NCBI RefSeq assembly: GCF_009711165.2 | Contig: NZ_WMID02000014.1 | Location: 85,362 to 149,361 of the forward strand | DNA: 64,000 bases | From: Flavobacterium sp. MC2016-06 | GTDB taxonomy: Bacteria; Bacteroidota; Bacteroidia; Flavobacteriales; Flavobacteriaceae | Direction: 5' to 3' | Shown here: one piece after another, positions 1 through 8,276 of the stretch | Layout: each line of letters starts with the position of its first letter | How positions within the stretch are numbered: position 1 is the first letter of the stretch | Made by a program: the position numbers and the translations under genes | The notes under the pieces: model-generated | Database searches by the model: none | What the model was told of the DNA's origin: nothing | Seen by the model: only the letters and a program-made list of their open reading frames with translations

Positions 1-1
1 G

Positions 2-1618
2 TTTCTTGGTGGTATCTTTTTTATACCAACATTGCTTAAAAAAGCCAAACATTTATTAACAGATGAAATGCTGCTTATTATCTCGCTTGCTTTATGCTTA
101 GTTATGGTAATTTTTGCAGCAAATGTTGGTTTTTCGCCTGCTTTAGGAGCTTTTATAATGGGATCTATTATTGCCGAAACGACTCAGGCTGAACATATAG
201 AACATTTGATAAAACCGGTTAAAGATTTATTTGGTGCCATTTTCTTTGTATCTGTTGGAATGTTAATTAACCCAACAATGCTTTATGATCATGCGGTTCC
301 TGTTGCTATTTTAACCTTTGTAACAATTATTGGGCAATCTGTAAGTTCTACAATTGGGGCTTTATTGGCAGGACAGCCTTTAAAACAATCTGTGCAAACG
401 GGAATGAGTTTATCGCAGATTGGTGAATTTTCTTTTATTATTGCAACACTCGGAATGACACTAAATGTTACGAGTTCGTTTTTATATCCGGTTGTCGTTG
501 CCGTTTCGGCTGTTACCACTTTTACGACTCCTTTTATGGTAAAATATGCGGTACCTTTTTCGGAACTTTTAGAACGTAAGCTGCCTAAAAAATGGATTAA
601 AAATATTAATCGTTACAGCGTAAATGCGCAAGCGATAAAATCTGTCAGCACTTGGCAGAAAGTACTTAATGCTTACATTATTCAAATTATATTACATACT
701 ATTATTATCACGGCGGTTATTTTATTGTCGTCTAAATTTATAGCGCCTTTAGTGGCCGATACTAGATTTGGAAACACTTTGGGTGCCTTAATTACTTTGG
801 TTGTTATTGCTCCGTTTTTGTGGGCACTTTCGCTGCGTCGTGTGGCGGAAGAAGAGGTTGAAACTTTATGGGAAGAACGCAAATACCGCGGTGCTCTTTT
901 GATGTTGATTTTAATTAGAATGAGCCTTGGTTTATTCTTCGTAGGTTTTTTATTGAATATCTTTTTCTCTCCTTTAATTGCTTTTATTGCCTTGATTATT
1001 GCTATTGGAGCGTATCAAATATTTCCTAAAAAACTAAATGAGCAATATCATAAAATAGAAAATCACTTTTTGAAAAATCTAAATGATCGTGAAAACAAAA
1101 AAATTGACAGAAGATATGCTAATTTGATGCCTTGGGACGGTCACATGTCTTTTTTTGATATTGGTAAGGAATCTAATCTGGCAGGTAAAACTCTTGAAGA
1201 ATTGAGAATGCGAGAGCAGTTAGGAATCAATATTGCTTACATAAAAAGAGGTGACGTAACGATCCCAATTCCAACTAAAAATGAACGTTTATTTCCTGGT
1301 GATGAGGTTTGTATAATTGGTACGGATGCTCAAGTTACTGCGTTTACAAAATACTTGGATCAAAATGAAATTGAGGCTCCAGAAAAAGTAGAAGAATCTG
1401 ATATTGTACTGCGCCAGCTTGAAGTTGCTTCTCAAGAAGAATTTATTCAAAAAAGTATTGGTCAATTTAGAACTAAAACTAACGGAATGGTGGTTGGAAT
1501 TGAACGCAACGGGAATCGCATTTTAAATCCTGAATCTAGTTTAGTTTTAGAGAAAAACGACATTCTTTGGGTTGTTGGAGATAAAAAAAGAATGATCAAT
1601 TTATTGAAGATGAAATAA
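2..1618 (+). CDS. Cation:proton antiporter with TrkA-C domains (5' truncated by the window edge)
   Basis: Monovalent cation/H+ antiporter of the KefB/CPA2 type in the inner membrane. The reading frame is open from base 2 and continues upstream, so the N-terminal helices lie outside the window. The first internal start codon (TTG at 32) is not a credible start because the frame upstream still encodes membrane sequence. What remains has about eight hydrophobic helices, including the family-typical segments GFSPALGAFIMGSIIAET and GMSLSQIGEFSFIIATLG. A cytosolic tail of about 190 residues follows, with two TrkA-C-like regulatory modules (roughly residues 375-445 and 460-528). A convergent bidirectional terminator follows. 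The exchanged ion (K+ or Na+) cannot be told from sequence. Confidence 0.9.
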   Translation, partial: FLGGIFFIPTLLKKAKHLLTDEMLLIISLALCLVMVIFAANVGFSPALGAFIMGSIIAETTQAEHIEHLIKPVKDLFGAIFFVSVGMLINPTMLYDHAVPVAILTFVTIIGQSVSSTIGALLAGQPLKQSVQTGMSLSQIGEFSFIIATLGMTLNVTSSFLYPVVVAVSAVTTFTTPFMVKYAVPFSELLERKLPKKWIKNINRYSVNAQAIKSVSTWQKVLNAYIIQIILHTIIITAVILLSSKFIAPLVADTRFGNTLGALITLVVIAPFLWALSLRRVAEEEVETLWEERKYRGALLMLILIRMSLGLFFVGFLLNIFFSPLIAFIALIIAIGAYQIFPKKLNEQYHKIENHFLKNLNDRENKKIDRRYANLMPWDGHMSFFDIGKESNLAGKTLEELRMREQLGINIAYIKRGDVTIPIPTKNERLFPGDEVCIIGTDAQVTAFTKYLDQNEIEAPEKVEESDIVLRQLEVASQEEFIQKSIGQFRTKTNGMVVGIERNGNRILNPESSLVLEKNDILWVVGDKKRMINLLKMK

Positions 1619-1647
1619 GATTTCTTTTTTAGAAGAAGTCATTAAAA

Positions 1648-1689
1648 AAGGTTCTAAGTCTTAAGAAAAACTCTTAAACTTAGAACCTT
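1648..1689. terminator. Bidirectional terminator between convergent genes
   Basis: A 12-bp perfect stem (aaggttctaagt / acttagaacctt) separated by 18 bases, which can extend inward through cttaag-like bases. It lies between the antiporter (+) and peroxiredoxin (-) stop codons, with A-rich sequence on the left and T-rich sequence on the right, so it can serve both strands. Confidence 0.75.
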
Positions 1690-1711
1690 AAATTTTATAA
1701 GCTCAAAAAGA

Positions 1712-2350
1712 CTATTTATTTGGCTGCGGTGTCATACGCAAATATGGTTTTATCGGCGTGTGTCCTTTTGGGAATTTTGCCGGAATGTCGCTGTCTGGAA
1801 CTGCAGGCGTGATTACTACATCTTCTCCGTCTTTCCAATTGGCTGGAGTTGCTACACTGTAATTTGCCGTTAATTGCAAACTATCTATAACGCGAAGTAA
1901 TTCGTCAAAATTTCTTCCTGTAGAAGCAGGATACGTTAGCGTCAATTTTATTTTTTTATCAGCACCAATTACAAATACAGAACGTACCGTAAATTTTTCG
2001 CTTGCATTTGGGTGAAGCATATCGTATAAAGTTGCAATCTTTTTATCCTCGTCTGCAATAATTGGGAAATTTACTTCTGTATTTTGAGTTTCGTTAATGT
2101 CTTTAATCCACTCTAAGTGAGAAGCTAATCCGTCTACACTTAGTGCAATAACTTTTGTATTTCTTTTGGTAAATTCCGGAACATAATTGGCTACAGTTCC
2201 CAATTCAGTTGTACAAACAGGAGTAAAATCTGCTGGATGCGAAAATAATACACCCCAAGAATCACCTAACCATTCGTGAAAATTAATTGGTCCTTGAGTA
2301 GTTTCTGCATGAAAATCTGGAGCTATATCGCCTAATCTTAATGTTGACAT
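1712..2350 (-). CDS. 1-Cys peroxiredoxin (Prx6/AhpC-TSA family)
   Basis: Thiol peroxidase that reduces hydrogen peroxide and organic peroxides in the cytoplasm. The peroxidatic cysteine is Cys46 in the conserved context HPADFTPVCTTELG. No other cysteine occurs in the 212 residues, which fits the 1-Cys Prx6 group, whose resolving thiol is external. The length (212) and the long C-terminal extension after the thioredoxin-fold core (PANWKDGEDVVITP, then PKGHTPIKPYLRMTPQP) are typical of Prx6-type proteins. It is monocistronic, with an ATG start and an AT-rich leader, and converges on the antiporter gene. A role in oxidative-stress defence follows from the family. Confidence 0.93.
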   Translation of the reverse strand: MSTLRLGDIAPDFHAETTQGPINFHEWLGDSWGVLFSHPADFTPVCTTELGTVANYVPEFTKRNTKVIALSVDGLASHLEWIKDINETQNTEVNFPIIADEDKKIATLYDMLHPNASEKFTVRSVFVIGADKKIKLTLTYPASTGRNFDELLRVIDSLQLTANYSVATPANWKDGEDVVITPAVPDSDIPAKFPKGHTPIKPYLRMTPQPNK

Positions 2351-2460
2351 AATTTAATTTTTTAGTTCCTCTAAAATTAACTAAAAAACACATAGAGAAA
2401 ACAACTAAAATTTAAAAAAAAGTTAAAATTCTACTTTCTCTATCTAATTAATATTTTAAA

Positions 2461-3372
2461 CTAAATAAATTGCACTATAAGATACCAAACAGCAAGCGTC
2501 ACGAAGGAAATTGGGATTCCAAAACCAATCATCATACTGCTTAATTTAGGTTTTAATCCGTAAGTCGAAGCTAAAATTGCACCCGTAATCATTGGAGCCA
2601 TAGCCATTTCCATAAGTGTTATTTTAATAGCTTCTGAATGTTGTTTTAAAACAAAAACATATAAAACCAGAATCGTAAAAGGCGCCAAAATTAATCTGTA
2701 AAAAAGTCCAAGACGCAAAAATTTCCAATGCTGGCTTTTTCGGTCAAACGTAAGCTGTAATCCAACAGACAATAGTGCCAGAGGCGTAACTAAACTTCCT
2801 ATTTTTAATAACCCAAATTGTATGTTTTCATCAAAATCAAACTTAAAAACATTCATTAAACACGAGAAAACGAAAGTAAGAAAGGGCGGAAAGAAGAGAA
2901 TCTTTTTTAAAATACTTAAACTATCCGGGCTTCCTTTAGAATAAAAAGCGGCGACAAAAACGCCTAATGTAGAAACGACAACAAATGTTCCCGGCTGATC
3001 GACCAAAATAGCTGTTTCTAATCCTTTTTTTCCAAATAAAGCTTCGATTATTGGATATCCAAGAAAAGAACTATTGCTTAATCCTGCTGTTAAAATTAAA
3101 CAGCCAATAAGTTTATTAGACCAGCCTAATCGTTTTCCTAAAAAATGAAAAAACACAAAAGCGAGTATAAAAGTAATCCAGCCAGAAGCTATTGGAAATA
3201 ACAATTCATTGCTCCATCTTATTTTAGGAATGTGATATAAAGTAATCGCTGGCAGACAAAAATAAATGACAACTTTGTTTAATACTTTGTATATATGGGT
3301 AGGAAACTGCTTTACTCTTTGCAGCAGCAAACCTAAAAACAAAAAGAAGAATATTAGAATAAAGTTGTTCAT
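2461..3372 (-). CDS. AEC (auxin efflux carrier) family transporter
   Basis: Inner-membrane permease of 303 residues with about ten hydrophobic helices, including a polar GLSNSSFLGYPIIEALFG stretch in the middle and a C-terminal MAMAPMITGAILASTYGL segment. Both are characteristic of the AEC/BART superfamily (Mem_trans domain). Bacterial members export or import small organic acids; the substrate cannot be inferred here. ATG start at 3372. The gene is divergent from the Rrf2-type regulator, with about 115 bp between them, so a shared regulatory region is possible but unproven. Confidence 0.88.
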   Translation of the reverse strand: MNNFILIFFFLFLGLLLQRVKQFPTHIYKVLNKVVIYFCLPAITLYHIPKIRWSNELLFPIASGWITFILAFVFFHFLGKRLGWSNKLIGCLILTAGLSNSSFLGYPIIEALFGKKGLETAILVDQPGTFVVVSTLGVFVAAFYSKGSPDSLSILKKILFFPPFLTFVFSCLMNVFKFDFDENIQFGLLKIGSLVTPLALLSVGLQLTFDRKSQHWKFLRLGLFYRLILAPFTILVLYVFVLKQHSEAIKITLMEMAMAPMITGAILASTYGLKPKLSSMMIGFGIPISFVTLAVWYLIVQFI

Positions 3373-3462
3373 ATTGCGGAATCAGGACAAAAATAACGAT
3401 TTATAAAACACTGAGGAATTTTAATTTTTAGTTAAAATTATTTTTTATTCAATAAAACAACT

Positions 3463-3470
3463 TACATTTG
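3463..3470 (+). promoter_or_regulatory. Bacteroidota -7 element upstream of the Rrf2 gene
   Basis: TACATTTG matches the Bacteroidota consensus TAnnTTTG and ends 19 bases before the ATG. No clear TTTG -33 box is seen at the expected distance, so this rests on the -7 element alone. Confidence 0.45.
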
Positions 3471-3489
3471 TAACATATTTTATTACAGT

Positions 3490-3897
3490 ATGATTTCAGG
3501 TAAGTTTGCCATAACGATTCACATTCTAACTTTACTCACTAAATTCCCGAATGATTTTTTGTCTTCGGACTTTATTGCTGGAAGTATGAACTTAAATCCT
3601 GTTTTGGTTAGAAAAGAAATTGCAAACCTAAAAGCAAATAATATTGTAGAAAGTAAAGAAGGTAAAAATGGAGGTACAAAATTGTCTAAAGCAGCTTCGG
3701 ATATTACGTTGAAAGAAGTATTTGAAATGACTTTTGATAATATTAATTTGGGTTACGCAAAAAATCAACCGAATCCTGATTGTCCGGTTGGAAAAAAAAT
3801 CAACCAAAATTTGGCTCTATTATATGCCGAAATGAATGAAAAAGTAAGTTTACAACTGAACGGCATTACATTAGAAGATTTTTCTAATCAGTTCTAA
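3490..3897 (+). CDS. Rrf2 family transcriptional regulator
   Basis: Winged-helix DNA-binding protein of 135 residues. The helix-turn-helix covers roughly residues 22-50 (LSSDFIAGSMNLNPVLVRKE), followed by a wing with the GKNGGTKLSK motif typical of Rrf2/IscR-family proteins. Only one cysteine (Cys98, in NPDCPVG) is present, so the three-cysteine [Fe-S] site of IscR/NsrR is missing. It looks like the YwnA-like subgroup that may sense thiol oxidation. The next gene, 55 bp downstream on the same strand, is an NAD(P)-binding protein and is its probable target, an arrangement common for this pair. Confidence 0.9.
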   Translation: MISGKFAITIHILTLLTKFPNDFLSSDFIAGSMNLNPVLVRKEIANLKANNIVESKEGKNGGTKLSKAASDITLKEVFEMTFDNINLGYAKNQPNPDCPVGKKINQNLALLYAEMNEKVSLQLNGITLEDFSNQF

Positions 3898-3952
3898 AGC
3901 TTTTTTTTAAACAAAACTGTAACATTTTTTATTACTAATTAAATTATATATT

Positions 3953-4594
3953 ATGAAAATCGCAATTATTGGAGCAACAGGATTTGTAGGTTCCGCTATT
4001 TTAAACGAATTAACTTCTAGAAACCAAGAAATTACTGCTATTGCTAGAAATCCAAAAACAGGATCTGATGTAAATTGGGTTGCTGCAGATATCTTTAATG
4101 TTGATGCATTGGCAGAGGTTCTAAAAGGAAATGATGTTGTAATTAACGCTTATAATTCTGGATGGACAAACCCAAATATTTATGATGATTTTATTGCTGG
4201 TTCTAAAGCAATTCAGGAAGCTGTAACTAAATCTGGAGTAAAACGTTTTATTACAATTGGCGGAGGAGGAAGCTTATTTGTTGCACCAGGTTTACAAGCG
4301 GTTGATACGCCAGATTTCCCAAAAGAATATCACGCTGGAGCAACTGCGGCAAGAGATTATTTGAACATTCTTAAAGAAGAAAAAGAGTTAGATTGGGCAT
4401 TTTTTAGTCCAGCTTTTGAAATGCATCCAGGTATTACAACTGGAAGAACTGGAAAATACCGTTTAGGTTTAGAAAATCCAGTTTTTAATGATGAGCAAAG
4501 AAGTATTTTATCTGTAGAAGATTTAGCAGTTGTTATTGCTGATGAAGCAGAAACTCCAAAACACCACCAAGTACGTTTTACTGCGGCTTATTAA
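3953..4594 (+). CDS. NAD(P)-dependent oxidoreductase/epimerase (atypical SDR, NAD(P)H-binding domain)
   Basis: Rossmann-fold protein of 213 residues with the dinucleotide-binding motif GATGFVG at residues 7-13 and the atypical-SDR core (DVVINAYNSGW, RFITIGGGGSLFV). It resembles the NmrA/YwnB-like NAD(P)H-binding group, which lacks a canonical Tyr-x3-Lys pair. A reductase or redox-sensing role is likely but the substrate is unknown. It lies 55 bp after the Rrf2 regulator and is followed first by a palindromic repeat and then by a rho-independent terminator, so the two genes probably form one unit. Confidence 0.88.
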   Translation: MKIAIIGATGFVGSAILNELTSRNQEITAIARNPKTGSDVNWVAADIFNVDALAEVLKGNDVVINAYNSGWTNPNIYDDFIAGSKAIQEAVTKSGVKRFITIGGGGSLFVAPGLQAVDTPDFPKEYHAGATAARDYLNILKEEKELDWAFFSPAFEMHPGITTGRTGKYRLGLENPVFNDEQRSILSVEDLAVVIADEAETPKHHQVRFTAAY

Positions 4595-4605
4595 TATTTT
4601 TTTTC

Positions 4606-4694
4606 GCCACGAATTACACGAATTTTCACGAATTAAAATATTTGCTATTAATTATGAAGTGAAAAAATTAGTGGAAATTCGTGTAATTCGTGGC
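4606..4694. repeat. Imperfect palindrome of the 'ttcgtggc' family
   Basis: The left arm (gccacgaattacacgaatt, continuing to 4634) and the right arm (4667-4694, ending gtgtaattcgtggc) are near-complementary over about 28 bp with a 32-base loop. The same words recur at 14.7, 34.5-34.7 and 35.0 kb. It begins 12 bases after the oxidoreductase stop. Confidence 0.8.
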
Positions 4695-4706
4695 AAACAA
4701 ACCCCA

Positions 4707-4750
4707 ACAGTTTCAAAGAAGATCAAGTCTCTTTTGAAACTGTTTTTGTT
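4707..4750 (+). terminator. Rho-independent terminator after the oxidoreductase gene
   Basis: Stem acagtttcaaaga / tcttttgaaactgt (one bulge) followed directly by tttttgtttt. It separates the Rrf2/oxidoreductase pair from meaB. Confidence 0.75.
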
Positions 4751-4782
4751 TTCTGTACTTTTACAGTACCAAAAAGTACGTT

Positions 4783-5874
4783 TTGTCGAGTTCAAAAAAA
4801 CAAGTAAGCAGTTTGCACGAAAAAGCTGGAATTTCTTCTCCTGAAATTACCAATGTTGTAGCCATCTCTCAAATACAGCAAAAAAGGAGACAACTTCCTT
4901 CATCTGAAGAATTAATTGCTGGAATTTTAAATGGTAACAGAACGGCTTTGAGCCGAGCCATTACTTTGGTAGAAAGCACAAATCCCGAACATACTCAAAA
5001 AGCAAATGAAGTTATAAAGGGATGTCTTCCCTACTCTAATAAATCTATCCGAATTGGAATTACAGGTGTTCCTGGTGTTGGAAAAAGTACTTTTATTGAA
5101 GCTTTTGGAACTTTTTTGACTGCACTGAATAAAAAAGTTGCAGTGCTGGCAGTTGATCCTAGCAGTTCTCTTTCTCACGGAAGTATTTTGGGCGATAAAA
5201 CCAGAATGGAAGAATTGGTTAAAAATGAAAATGCTTTTATTAGACCCAGCGCTTCTGGAGATACTTTGGGTGGTGTTGCCAGAAAAACACGCGAAACTAT
5301 TATTTTGTGTGAAGCTGCAGGTTTTGATACTATTATAATAGAAACTGTTGGTGTGGGACAAAGCGAAACTGCGGTACACAGTATGGTTGACTTTTTTTTA
5401 TTATTGAAAATTTCTGGTGCCGGCGATGAACTTCAAGGTATTAAACGCGGTATTATGGAAATGGCAGACGCTATTGTTATCAATAAAGCGGATGGCGACA
5501 ACATTAAAAAAGCCAATCTAGCGAAATTAGAATTTAATAGGGCTTTGCATTTGTTCCCTCCAAAAAAATCAACTTGGCAGCCAAAAGTTACCACTTGCAG
5601 CGCTATTACTAAAGAAGGTATTAATGAAATCTGGGATACTATTTCGAGTTATTTTGAAATGACTAACGAGACTGGATATTTTCAAGTAAAAAGAAAAGAC
5701 CAGAATCATTTTTGGATGATGGAAACGATTAATGAGCAATTGAAGTTAAACTTCTACAATCAGCCCGAAATAATTTCACAACTTGAAGAAAACAAAAAAG
5801 CAGTGCAAAATGATGAAATTTCACCTTTTGCAGCTGCTCAAAATTTGTTGTCAATATATTTTAAAAAAATTTAA
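4783..5874 (+). CDS. meaB: Methylmalonyl-CoA mutase-associated GTPase MeaB
   Basis: G3E-family P-loop GTPase of 363 residues that gates cobalamin delivery to, and protects, methylmalonyl-CoA mutase. Visible motifs are the Walker A GVPGVGKST (near residue 93), AVDPSSSLSHGSILGDKTRM, the IIETVGVGQSE switch region and the NKADGDN guanine-specificity motif. No ATG is available at the N-terminus. The TTG at 4783 gives an N-terminus (SSSKKQVSSLHEKAG) resembling other flavobacterial MeaB proteins, so that start was kept. The mutase subunits lie about 44 kb away at 49.3-52.8 kb, so MeaB is not in their operon here. Confidence 0.93.
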   Translation: MSSSKKQVSSLHEKAGISSPEITNVVAISQIQQKRRQLPSSEELIAGILNGNRTALSRAITLVESTNPEHTQKANEVIKGCLPYSNKSIRIGITGVPGVGKSTFIEAFGTFLTALNKKVAVLAVDPSSSLSHGSILGDKTRMEELVKNENAFIRPSASGDTLGGVARKTRETIILCEAAGFDTIIIETVGVGQSETAVHSMVDFFLLLKISGAGDELQGIKRGIMEMADAIVINKADGDNIKKANLAKLEFNRALHLFPPKKSTWQPKVTTCSAITKEGINEIWDTISSYFEMTNETGYFQVKRKDQNHFWMMETINEQLKLNFYNQPEIISQLEENKKAVQNDEISPFAAAQNLLSIYFKKI

Positions 5875-5878
5875 ATCC

Positions 5879-5942
5879 TATAAGTGATATAAGTAATTTT
5901 AAGTTTTAACGTTAAGAATTAAATGAACTTATATCACTTATA
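5879..5942. repeat. Imperfect palindrome of the 'atataag' family
   Basis: The left arm tataagtgatataagt (5879-5894) and the right arm acttatatcacttata (5927-5942) are perfectly complementary over 16 bp. A related element occurs at 47957-48043. Lying between convergent genes it may also act as a terminator. Confidence 0.75.
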
Positions 5943-5954
5943 TGGTTTAAAATA

Positions 5955-7892
5955 CTATTTTTTGGGTCTCAATTTATACTTACTTTCTTTATATAAATTT
6001 CCTGCTGTGATAACGTGTGCTAAAGCATCTTTGGCTAAGTCTTCGTTTAATTTTACAGGAATTAAAGTGGTGTCGTTTTTGATTTCAAACTGAAGAGGTT
6101 TCAAATTTGGCTGCATAATTACAACTTGATTTTCTACTCTAAAAGCATTGATATCATTAAACTGCATTATTGATCTTCCTTGTACTTTTTGATCTAATTT
6201 GGTTAAATTTCTTCCTACCATTGGTGTTTCAAAAGGTAATCCTAAATAGCCTAATAAGGTTGGCGGAATATCTATTTGGCTCGCTAATTTATTATAAACT
6301 GCTCCTTTTTGAACTCCTGGCCCCATTATTAATGCTGGAATATGAAATTTATTTATTGGCACTAAATTCTTTCCGTATGTTCTTGTATTATGATCTGCAA
6401 TTACAATGAAAATAGTATTTTTAAAATAAGCTTCTTTTTTAGCCATTTCAAAGAATTTTCCAATGGAGAAATCGGCATATTTCATTGCATTATTTACCGT
6501 TGCAGGTTTTTGATCGTAAGGTTTAATTCTTCCCGCAGGATATTCAAAAGGCTCGTGATTTGAAGTCGAAAACATTAAAGAGAAGAATGGTTTATCTCCT
6601 TTTGTTTTAAAGTAATTATTAGCTTTTGTCACTAAATCTTCATCAGAATAACCCCAAGTTCCCTTGAAAGCATATTTATTTCCGTCAGATTCAAAATCAG
6701 TTTCGTCAACAATGTCCTGAAAACCATTTCCGTTGAAAAACGAAGCCATGTTATCAAAATTGGCCATACCGCCATAAATAAAACTAGTATCGTAACCTTT
6801 TTGTTTTAAGGCATCGGCAAGCGTAAAGAAACCTTGCTGTGAGTTTCCTAATCTTACAACACTTTCAGACGGCGAAGGTAAAAATCCTGTTACAACTGCT
6901 TCAATACCGCGCACACTTCTTGTTCCTGTACAATACAAATTGGTAAACAATACACCTTCTTTAGATAATTTATCAAATTCTGGCGTTAATGGTTTTCCTC
7001 CTAAAATTCCAACATATTCTGCTCCTAAACTTTCTTGCAGAAATATCACCAAATTATAAGGTTTTTTAACTACTGTATCTGGTTGCTGCACATGTAGAAA
7101 CGGAATTTCTGCATCTGTAAAATCATTTGGTCCAGCGATCATGTATTTTTTTACACGAGCAATCGCTTCGGCTTCATCCATTTTACCATACATTTTGGTA
7201 TTTCCTTCGTTTTTAATCGAATAAGCAGCAAAGGCAACGGTATAGAATGAATTTAAACCTAAAGTATTGGTTAACTGATCTGATGAGAAAACAGCATTAC
7301 TAGCATTAATTGGTCGTTTTGAAGTCAAACTTGATCGTGCTCCAAAAAACAATAAAAATGCTACTAATGGAAAAAGGATTAATTTAAATTTATATTCTGC
7401 TGGTGTTGTATGAAAAAACTTTTTCCCTTTTTTGAAAGCAAAATACAATACAACTCCCATTATGAAGAAAGTAACAATAATAGAAGTTAGATAACTTTTA
7501 AGAAGCATTCCTACTACTTCTTTTGGATAAATAAGATAATCTAAGAAAATCTTATTCGGGCGTGTGTCGTATTGTTTTACAAAGTCTGGCGAAGCTAATT
7601 CTACAAAAAGAATTAAAAACAGAAATAAAAAACTGTAAATAACCAAAAAGTTATTGGTGAATTTTATCCATTTACTTGGCATAAATGTAATTAATAAAGC
7701 TGGAAGAAAAGACAAATAACAAAGTAAAATCATGTCCATACGAAGACCGATTGGAAAAATATACCAGAAATTTGGTGTCTCTACTACTCTATCTTTAAAA
7801 ATAAAAAACAAGACAATTCTACTCAAAGTAGTAATTAGCAATCCGACTGCTATGAAGTTAAAGATGGGTTTTAAAAAGCTAAATTTTTTCAT
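5955..7892 (-). CDS. LTA synthase-like sulfatase-family membrane enzyme (phosphoglycerol/phosphoethanolamine transferase type)
   Basis: Membrane enzyme of 645 residues with five N-terminal transmembrane helices (to about residue 190) and a large periplasmic alkaline-phosphatase-superfamily domain. Probable metal and catalytic residues are Glu in VIFLQESLGAEYVG, the nucleophile Thr in YCTGTRSVRG (about residue 322), Asp-His in VIADHNTR, and the family SNHEPFEYP motif. In Gram-positives this architecture polymerises lipoteichoic acid. In Gram-negative Bacteroidota no LTA exists, so transfer of a phosphoglycerol or phosphoethanolamine head group onto glycans or lipids is the better inference. 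The 75-residue gene upstream (7930-8157) is co-directional. Confidence 0.85.
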   Translation of the reverse strand: MKKFSFLKPIFNFIAVGLLITTLSRIVLFFIFKDRVVETPNFWYIFPIGLRMDMILLCYLSFLPALLITFMPSKWIKFTNNFLVIYSFLFLFLILFVELASPDFVKQYDTRPNKIFLDYLIYPKEVVGMLLKSYLTSIIVTFFIMGVVLYFAFKKGKKFFHTTPAEYKFKLILFPLVAFLLFFGARSSLTSKRPINASNAVFSSDQLTNTLGLNSFYTVAFAAYSIKNEGNTKMYGKMDEAEAIARVKKYMIAGPNDFTDAEIPFLHVQQPDTVVKKPYNLVIFLQESLGAEYVGILGGKPLTPEFDKLSKEGVLFTNLYCTGTRSVRGIEAVVTGFLPSPSESVVRLGNSQQGFFTLADALKQKGYDTSFIYGGMANFDNMASFFNGNGFQDIVDETDFESDGNKYAFKGTWGYSDEDLVTKANNYFKTKGDKPFFSLMFSTSNHEPFEYPAGRIKPYDQKPATVNNAMKYADFSIGKFFEMAKKEAYFKNTIFIVIADHNTRTYGKNLVPINKFHIPALIMGPGVQKGAVYNKLASQIDIPPTLLGYLGLPFETPMVGRNLTKLDQKVQGRSIMQFNDINAFRVENQVVIMQPNLKPLQFEIKNDTTLIPVKLNEDLAKDALAHVITAGNLYKESKYKLRPKK

Positions 7893-7929
7893 TAAAAAGA
7901 TTTAAAAATATAAAATGGATATTAAACAA

Positions 7930-8157
7930 TTACTCTTCGTAACGATTTATTTCCCTATCGTAAAATTCATTAGCCAGAACAATCAAACCTTCCATTTCAG
8001 CATTTAATTCAGCTTCATCAAGATCTTCTGCTTCTTCCATAAACTCAACCTCATCATCTTTAAGATTGATTATAAATCTTGGATAATCTAGGTGAATGAT
8101 GAAAATGTCATCAGGAAAATCAGTATTATCTCCGAGTAAAAATTTAGGTAATTCCAT
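7930..8157 (-). CDS. Small acidic conserved protein of unknown function
   Basis: A protein of 75 residues, strongly acidic (about a third Asp/Glu, ending EFYDREINRYEE), with no signal peptide or membrane segment. The N-terminal half (FPDDIFIIHLDYPRFIINL) predicts beta strands and the acidic second half is probably helical. The ATG at 8157 follows an A/T-rich leader. It lies 37 bp upstream of the LTA-synthase-like gene and reads in the same direction, so cotranscription is likely. I do not recognise a named family. Coding is supported by a clean frame and ordinary amino-acid composition. Confidence 0.72.
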   Translation of the reverse strand: MELPKFLLGDNTDFPDDIFIIHLDYPRFIINLKDDEVEFMEEAEDLDEAELNAEMEGLIVLANEFYDREINRYEE

Positions 8158-8276
8158 ATTATTTATTTTGTATTTTTAGATTAGTTTTTTTCTGCCACTG
8201 ATTACACTGATTCAAAGGATTATTTTAAAATCTTTTTAATTCGTATAATCTATAGCCTATTTTTTACATTTCAAAT

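Noticed and set aside
4530..4844. Rightward ORF of 104 residues across the end of the oxidoreductase gene and a palindrome
   Set aside because: It is composed of the out-of-frame gene end plus the 'ttcgtggc' palindrome and terminator; no start context and no plausible protein.
4927..5379. Leftward 150-residue ORF inside meaB
   Set aside because: Antisense shadow of a well-identified gene; low-complexity Ser/Asn/Phe composition.
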